Of a stretch of 9,615 bases of DNA, positions 6,466 to 9,615 are shown piece by piece. The DNA lies in contig JAKAGN010000070.1 of NCBI GenBank assembly GCA_021815525.1, positions 1 to 9,615 on the forward strand, in the 5' to 3' direction. Source of the DNA: Deltaproteobacteria bacterium. Lineage in GTDB: Bacteria > Desulfobacterota > Desulfobacteria > Desulfobacterales > Desulfatibacillaceae. The position numbers and the translations under genes were made by a program. How positions within the stretch are numbered: the stretch's first letter is position 1; every line of letters starts with the position of its first letter. Under the pieces are notes generated by a model. It was not told where the DNA came from, searched no databases, and saw only the letters and a program-made list of their open reading frames with translations.

Positions 6466-8394
6466 ATGTGCGGCATAGCCGGAATGATACTCAAGGAGCC
6501 CCTGGACCACGGGCGCATGGGCCGCCGCCTGGCCCTCATGAACCGCCTCCAGGCCCACCGCGGGCCGGACGGCGAGGGCGTCTTCATCGACGAGCCGGGC
6601 CGGGTGGGGCTGGCGCACGTGCGGCTTTCCATCATAGACCTCGACACCGGCGCGCAGCCCATGAGGCTTCCGGACGGAACGGTCATCGTCTATAATGGCG
6701 AGATATACAACTACCTGGAGCTGCGCCAGGAGCTGGGGGCCGGGAGCTTCTCCACCACAAGCGACACCGAGGTGATCCTGGCGGCCTACCGCAGGTGGGG
6801 TGCGGACTGCGTCGGCCGCCTCCGCGGCATGTTCGCCTTCGCCATCTGGGACCCCACCGAAGGCCGCCTCTTCTGCGCCCGCGACCGCTTCGGCATCAAG
6901 CCCTTCTACTTCACCGAGACGCCGGAGGGCTTCTTCTTCGCCTCCGAGATCAAGGCTCTCGTTCCCTTCGCCTCTGAAATAGCCACCGACATGGCGGGCC
7001 TGAAGGACTACCTGGCCTTCCAGTTCACCCTGGGGGAGAAGACGCTCTTCTCCGGGATCAGCCAGCTTTCCCCGGCCCACGCCCTTAGCGTCCGGCCCGG
7101 CTCCGCGGCCCGGGTCTCCCGCTACTGGGAGGTGCGCTACGATCTGGACTGGGACCACACCAAGCGCTGGTTCTGCGAAAGGGCGCGGGAGCTTTTCAGG
7201 GACTCGGTAAGGGTGCATCTTAGAAGCGACGTGCCGGTGGGAAGCTACCTCTCGGGGGGCCTGGACTCCGGCATCGTGGCGGCCTTGGCCCGCCTGGAAA
7301 AACCCGCGGGCGATTTTCCGGCCTTCCACGGCAAGTTCTCCGGGCCCGACTATGACGAAAGCCCCCACGCCAAAGCCCTTGCCGCCCACTCGGGAATGAC
7401 CCTTTTCGAGCGGGAGTTTAGGGCCTGCGACTTCATGCGGGACATCGGCCGCGTCATCTACCACCTGGACCACCCCGTGGCCGGGCCGGGCTCCTTTCCG
7501 CAGTTCTTGACCTCCAAGCTCGCCTCCGAGCACTTGAAGGTGGTCCTGGGAGGGCAGGGGGGCGACGAGGTCTTCGGCGGCTACGTGCGCTACCTCATCT
7601 CCTACTTCGAGCAGTGCATCAAAGGCGCCATCGAGGGCACCATGAAGAGCGGAAACTTCGTGGTGACCTACGAGTCCATCATCCCGAACCTTGAAAGCCT
7701 GCGCGCCTACAAGCCGCTTCTTTCCGACTTCTGGGCCGAGGGCCTGTTCGACTCCCGCGACAAGCGCTACTTCCGCCTGATAAACCGCGCGGGGGGCCTC
7801 GCCGACGAGATCAACTGGCGGATACTGGAGCCCTACTCGGCCCTGGAGACCTTCAGGGGCATCTTCTGGGGCGAGAACGTGCCCAAGACATCCTACTTCG
7901 ACGCCATGACCCACTTCGACTTCAAGACGCTGCTGCCCGCCCTCCTCCACGTGGAGGACCGCATGAGCATGGCCCACGGCCTGGAGTCGCGCGTGCCCAT
8001 CCTGGACCACCCCTTGGTGGAGTTCGCCGCCACCGTTCCGGCCGACTCCAAGTTCGAGGGCGGGGAGCTGAAGCATCTCTTAAAAACCGCTTTCGCCGGG
8101 CTTTTGCCCGCTTCGGTCATGAACCGCAAGGACAAGATGGGCTTTCCCGTGCCGCTTTCCCAGTGGATGCAGGGCGAGCTGCGCGAGTTCGTGGAGGACG
8201 CCTTCCACGGCAAAAACGCCAGGCACAGGCCCTACTTGAGGCCCGGCTTCGACATAGGGGGCCTCATCGCGGGCGAGGGCAAGTTCACCCGCAAGGTCTG
8301 GGGCCTCCTGTGCCTGGAGCTTTGGCAGCAGATGTTCCACGACCGCTCGGGCGACTATCGCGGGATGGCGTTGGAGGCCGACGCCGGGCAATGA
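6466..8394 (+). CDS. asnB: Glutamine-dependent asparagine-synthetase-family amidotransferase, second of tandem pair
   Basis: 642 aa from ATG 6466, chosen because it yields Met-Cys2-Gly-Ile-Ala-Gly; the stop of the first paralogue is 2 nt upstream. The glutaminase domain keeps His31-Arg-Gly-Pro-Asp-Gly, Arg53-Leu-Ser-Ile-Ile-Asp, Tyr-Asn77-Gly-Glu79-Ile-Tyr-Asn, Ser99-Asp100-Thr-Glu and Arg139-Asp-Arg-Phe-Gly-Ile-Lys-Pro. The synthetase domain has Ser263-Gly-Gly-Leu-Asp-Ser-Gly, Gly363-Gln364-Gly-Gly-Asp-Glu, Leu-Glu-Ser-Arg-Val-Pro-Ile-Leu-Asp (506-514) and Arg-Lys-Asp-Lys557-Met-Gly-Phe. As in the neighbour, Gln364 takes the place of E. coli Glu348. Compared with the first copy it lacks the loop before Arg53 and has a longer segment (about 380-490) between the Gly-Gln-Gly motif and the Arg-Met-Ser-Met helix. 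Divergence is large outside motifs, so this is not a recent duplication. Likely role: amidation of a second carboxylate or sugar in the same glycan (inference). Confidence 0.5.
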   Translation: MCGIAGMILKEPLDHGRMGRRLALMNRLQAHRGPDGEGVFIDEPGRVGLAHVRLSIIDLDTGAQPMRLPDGTVIVYNGEIYNYLELRQELGAGSFSTTSDTEVILAAYRRWGADCVGRLRGMFAFAIWDPTEGRLFCARDRFGIKPFYFTETPEGFFFASEIKALVPFASEIATDMAGLKDYLAFQFTLGEKTLFSGISQLSPAHALSVRPGSAARVSRYWEVRYDLDWDHTKRWFCERARELFRDSVRVHLRSDVPVGSYLSGGLDSGIVAALARLEKPAGDFPAFHGKFSGPDYDESPHAKALAAHSGMTLFEREFRACDFMRDIGRVIYHLDHPVAGPGSFPQFLTSKLASEHLKVVLGGQGGDEVFGGYVRYLISYFEQCIKGAIEGTMKSGNFVVTYESIIPNLESLRAYKPLLSDFWAEGLFDSRDKRYFRLINRAGGLADEINWRILEPYSALETFRGIFWGENVPKTSYFDAMTHFDFKTLLPALLHVEDRMSMAHGLESRVPILDHPLVEFAATVPADSKFEGGELKHLLKTAFAGLLPASVMNRKDKMGFPVPLSQWMQGELREFVEDAFHGKNARHRPYLRPGFDIGGLIAGEGKFTRKVWGLLCLELWQQMFHDRSGDYRGMALEADAGQ

Positions 8395-8423
8395 CTAGGT
8401 AGCTATCCAACCACTTGAAATAT

Positions 8424-8430
8424 AAGGAGG
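8424..8430 (+). promoter_or_regulatory. Strong Shine-Dalgarno AAGGAGG that sets the epimerase start at ATG 8439
   Basis: AAGGAGG lies 8 nt before ATG 8439, in the only real gap within the cluster (8395-8438). The flanking sequence is A/T-rich compared with the window. A possible in-frame TTG start at 8415 lies upstream of this site and would put the ribosome site inside the gene, so it is rejected. GGAG (8426-8429) can pair with CTCC (8433-8436), a stem of only 4 bp. I see no convincing -35/-10 pair in the gap. Confidence 0.5.
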
Positions 8431-8438
8431 AACTCCAC

Positions 8439-9377
8439 ATGCATGTTCTCATTACGGGAGGGGCGGGCTTCATCGGCTCCCACATAGCCGACCGCTTGCT
8501 GGCCCGGGGCGACTCGGTCACCGTCATCGACAACTACGCCACCGGCCGCCGCGACAACCTTGCGCCCCACCCCAGGCTCACGGTGGTGGAGGGCAGTATC
8601 GCCGACCGGCCGCTGGTGCGGGAGGCCTTCTCCGCCAAACCCGACCTCGTGATCCACGCCGCGGCCTCCTACAAGGACCCGGAAAACTGGCAGGAGGACG
8701 CCTCCACCAACGCGGTGGGAAGCGCCGTCATCACCCAGGAGGCCAAGGCCGCCGGAGCGCGGCGGCTCATCTACTTCCAGACGGCCCTTTGCTACGGCAT
8801 CCGGCCCCTGGAGCAGCCCATCACCCTCTCGCACCCCATTCTTCCCGGCGACTCCAGCTACGCCATATCCAAGACCGCCGGCGAATACTACATCGCGCTT
8901 TCCGGGATGGACTACGTCTCATTCCGGCTGGCCAACGCCTACGGGCCCCGCAACCTCTCCGGGCCGCTGCCCACCTTCTTCCACAGGCTCACCACCGGCA
9001 AGCCCTGCTTCGTCATGGATACCCGCCGCGACTTCATCTACGTGGAAGACCTCGTGGACTGCGTCATGGGCGCGGTGGACGGCCGCGGCGAGCGCGGGGC
9101 CTACCACATAAGCTCCGGCAGCGATTACTCCATCAAGGAGCTTTTCGACGCCACACTGGCGGCCCTTTCCATCACCCTCGAACGTGACGTGGAGGTCCGC
9201 CCCCGCGGCGCCGACGACGCCTACACCATACTCCTCGACCCCTCGAAAACCGAGCGCGACTTCGGCTGGCGCGTCTCCACCCCCCTGGTCAGGGGCGTGG
9301 CCGCCGCCATCGACTACTACCGCAAGTTCGGCATCACCCAGACCTTCACACACTTGAAAGCCGCTCCGGAAAAGTAA
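8439..9377 (+). CDS. NAD-dependent sugar-nucleotide epimerase/dehydratase, extended SDR family
   Basis: 312 aa. The N-terminal Gly7-Gly-Ala-Gly-Phe-Ile-Gly13 loop and Asp31 after the second strand indicate NAD(H) binding. His-Ala-Ala-Ala (73-76), the catalytic Thr115 in Phe-Gln-Thr-Ala-Leu-Cys-Tyr-Gly, and Tyr141-Ala-Ile-Ser-Lys145 complete the active site. The C-terminal substrate region has Arg163-Leu-Ala-Asn-Ala-Tyr-Gly-Pro-Arg and Arg197-Asp-Phe-Ile-Tyr-Val-Glu-Asp. The Phe-Gln-Thr-Ala-Leu-Cys-Tyr-Gly segment and the Asp-Thr-Arg-Arg-Asp-Phe stretch resemble, from memory, the Bordetella O-antigen SDRs WbmG/WbmH rather than classical GalE. The reaction is probably oxidation-assisted C4 epimerisation of a UDP-sugar in the cytoplasm; dehydratase activity cannot be excluded. 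Length is typical and no residue is missing. It follows the AsnB-like genes after 44 nt with its own ribosome site and is the last gene before a terminator-like palindrome. Confidence 0.5.
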   Translation: MHVLITGGAGFIGSHIADRLLARGDSVTVIDNYATGRRDNLAPHPRLTVVEGSIADRPLVREAFSAKPDLVIHAAASYKDPENWQEDASTNAVGSAVITQEAKAAGARRLIYFQTALCYGIRPLEQPITLSHPILPGDSSYAISKTAGEYYIALSGMDYVSFRLANAYGPRNLSGPLPTFFHRLTTGKPCFVMDTRRDFIYVEDLVDCVMGAVDGRGERGAYHISSGSDYSIKELFDATLAALSITLERDVEVRPRGADDAYTILLDPSKTERDFGWRVSTPLVRGVAAAIDYYRKFGITQTFTHLKAAPEK

Positions 9378-9386
9378 ATGGCGGCC

Positions 9387-9452
9387 TGCGGGGGGAGGGA
9401 GAGGGGAAAACCTTTTGCGCGCAAAAGGTTTTCCCCTTCCCCTCCCCCCGCA
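9387..9452. terminator. Near-perfect 66-bp palindrome, probable bidirectional transcription terminator
   Basis: The two 33-nt arms (9387-9419 and 9420-9452) match as inverted repeats with only two mismatches, and the central 36 bases (9402-9437) are a perfect palindrome around GCGCGC. It starts 10 nt after the stop codon of the last gene. Each strand reads G-rich, AAAACCTTTT, GCGCGC, AAAAGGTTTT, C-rich. A shorter inner hairpin (CCTTTTGC/GCAAAAGG) followed by TTTT then acts like a weak intrinsic terminator in both directions. The U-tract is short and itself base-paired in the full structure, so this is not a textbook terminator. It could also form a cruciform or serve as a protein site. Confidence 0.5.
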
Positions 9453-9498
9453 CCCCCCACCCTAACCCCTTTCCAAAAGATAAAAGCGCCTCCGGCGG

Positions 9499-9537
9499 CC
9501 GGGGGCCCAAAGCATGAAAATGGTCCGCCCCCGGACC
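9499..9537. repeat. Overlapping GC-rich inverted repeats
   Basis: CCGGGGGC (9499-9506) pairs with GCCCCCGG (9527-9534) across a 20-nt loop. GGTCCG (9522-9527) pairs with CGGACC (9532-9537) across a CCCC loop. The two share bases, so they are mutually exclusive foldings. There is no T-tract after either. This may be part of a dispersed gene-end repeat; function unknown. Confidence 0.5.
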
Positions 9538-9546
9538 CCCGATATG

Positions 9547-9581
9547 CGCGGGGCGCGTTTGCTTCGCAAACGCGCCCCGCG
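9547..9581. repeat. Perfect 16-bp stem-loop with TTC loop
   Basis: CGCGGGGCGCGTTTGC (9547-9562) and GCAAACGCGCCCCGCG (9566-9581) are exact inverted repeats separated by TTC. No T-run follows on either strand, so it is not a standard intrinsic terminator. It may serve as a transcript 3'-end stabiliser, a repetitive extragenic palindrome, or the terminator of a gene beyond the right edge. Confidence is high for the structure and low for any role. Confidence 0.5.
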
Positions 9582-9615
9582 GGTAATGGAGGGCTTCGCA
9601 TCTTACCGCCCGACG

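Larger units (their letters stand above)
9378..9615. other. Intergenic tail with three GC-rich hairpin regions, no convincing gene
   Basis: These 238 bases after the epimerase stop contain no reading frame with a ribosome site and plausible composition. They hold the 66-bp palindrome (9387-9452), a C-rich stretch (about 9436-9475), a small A-rich patch (9476-9485), overlapping GC-rich hairpins (9499-9537) and a 16-bp stem (9547-9581). The style (AAAACCTTTT palindromes followed by GCCTCCGGCGGCCGGGGG) recalls, from memory, recurrent gene-end sequence in Desulfovibrio-type genomes. At the right edge TTA (9603-9605) could be the stop of a convergent minus-strand gene, but only three codons are visible. 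Confidence 0.5.

Noticed and set aside
6265..8076. A 603-codon open frame on the minus strand opposite the second amidotransferase
   Set aside because: The + strand encodes full AsnB motifs over the same bases. The minus frame is His/Gly/Val/Gln-rich without motifs, a common artefact of high-GC third-position bias. The same applies to long minus-strand frames at 1088-1990, 1960-2862, 3302-4285, 4628-5338 and 5417-6361.
585..8394. Lasso-peptide biosynthetic cluster (transglutaminase-like B protein plus AsnB-like cyclase)
   Set aside because: The papain-fold protein has a membrane segment and a large extra domain. Both AsnB-like proteins keep the glutaminase Cys2 and binding residues, which lasso cyclases usually lose. 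There is no RRE/PqqD-like gene, no ABC exporter, and the 78-aa product has no convincing leader/core pattern despite ending in Gly-Gly-Arg-Ser-Gly-Glu.
8415..8438. TTG start for the epimerase at 8415
   Set aside because: The AAGGAGG site lies downstream of it and is ideally spaced for ATG 8439, which begins directly at the first Rossmann strand.
8395..8438. Promoter in the gap before the epimerase (TTGAAA and TATAAG)
   Set aside because: The boxes are almost adjacent, without the 16-18 nt spacing of a sigma70-type promoter, and TATAAG overlaps the ribosome site.
9317..9601. A 94-codon minus-strand frame across the intergenic hairpins
   Set aside because: It runs through two large palindromes and the end of the epimerase, has a Gly/Ala/Pro-biased product and no motifs.
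9603..9615. 3' end of a convergent minus-strand gene (TTA at 9603-9605)
   Set aside because: Only three codons are visible before the edge, so coding cannot be judged.

Overview
The window is G+C-rich (about two thirds by eye) and carries seven complete genes and one gene cut by the left edge, all on the + strand. It reads as the distal part of a surface-polysaccharide (O-antigen, capsule or exopolysaccharide) gene cluster of a Gram-negative bacterium. The A/C-rich and G-rich palindromic tail after the last gene looks, from memory, like intergenic sequence of Desulfovibrio and other Desulfobacterota. That lineage guess is moderate at best, because no rRNA or other marker gene is present.

Layout: the C-terminal part of a class I SAM methyltransferase (2-604); a small Arg-rich protein of unknown function (585-821); a GT4-type glycosyltransferase (818-1984); a second, more divergent GT-B glycosyltransferase (1981-3225); a membrane-anchored or secreted transglutaminase-like (papain-fold) protein with a C-terminal beta-rich region (3227-4516); two tandem but divergent asparagine-synthetase-family amidotransferases (4520-6463 and 6466-8394); and an extended SDR sugar-nucleotide epimerase/dehydratase (8439-9377). 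The last 238 bases hold no convincing gene but contain a near-perfect 66-bp palindrome (probable terminator) and further GC-rich hairpins.

Genes are packed with overlaps (20 nt, then two ATGA overlaps) or gaps of 1-3 nt, so the first seven form one translationally coupled operon. The epimerase follows after 44 nt with its own strong Shine-Dalgarno, probably in the same transcript.

Working model (inference): the SDR shapes a nucleotide sugar, the glycosyltransferases assemble a repeat unit, the methyltransferase may decorate it, and the two AsnB-like enzymes convert sugar carboxylates (uronic acids) to uronamides in the cytoplasm. Both AsnB-like proteins keep the glutaminase Cys2 but have Gln where E. 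coli AsnB has the catalytic Glu348, which fits a non-aspartate acceptor. The transglutaminase-like protein would act outside the inner membrane, possibly on the same glycan. No flippase, polymerase, ligase or initiating transferase is in view, so the cluster continues beyond the left edge.
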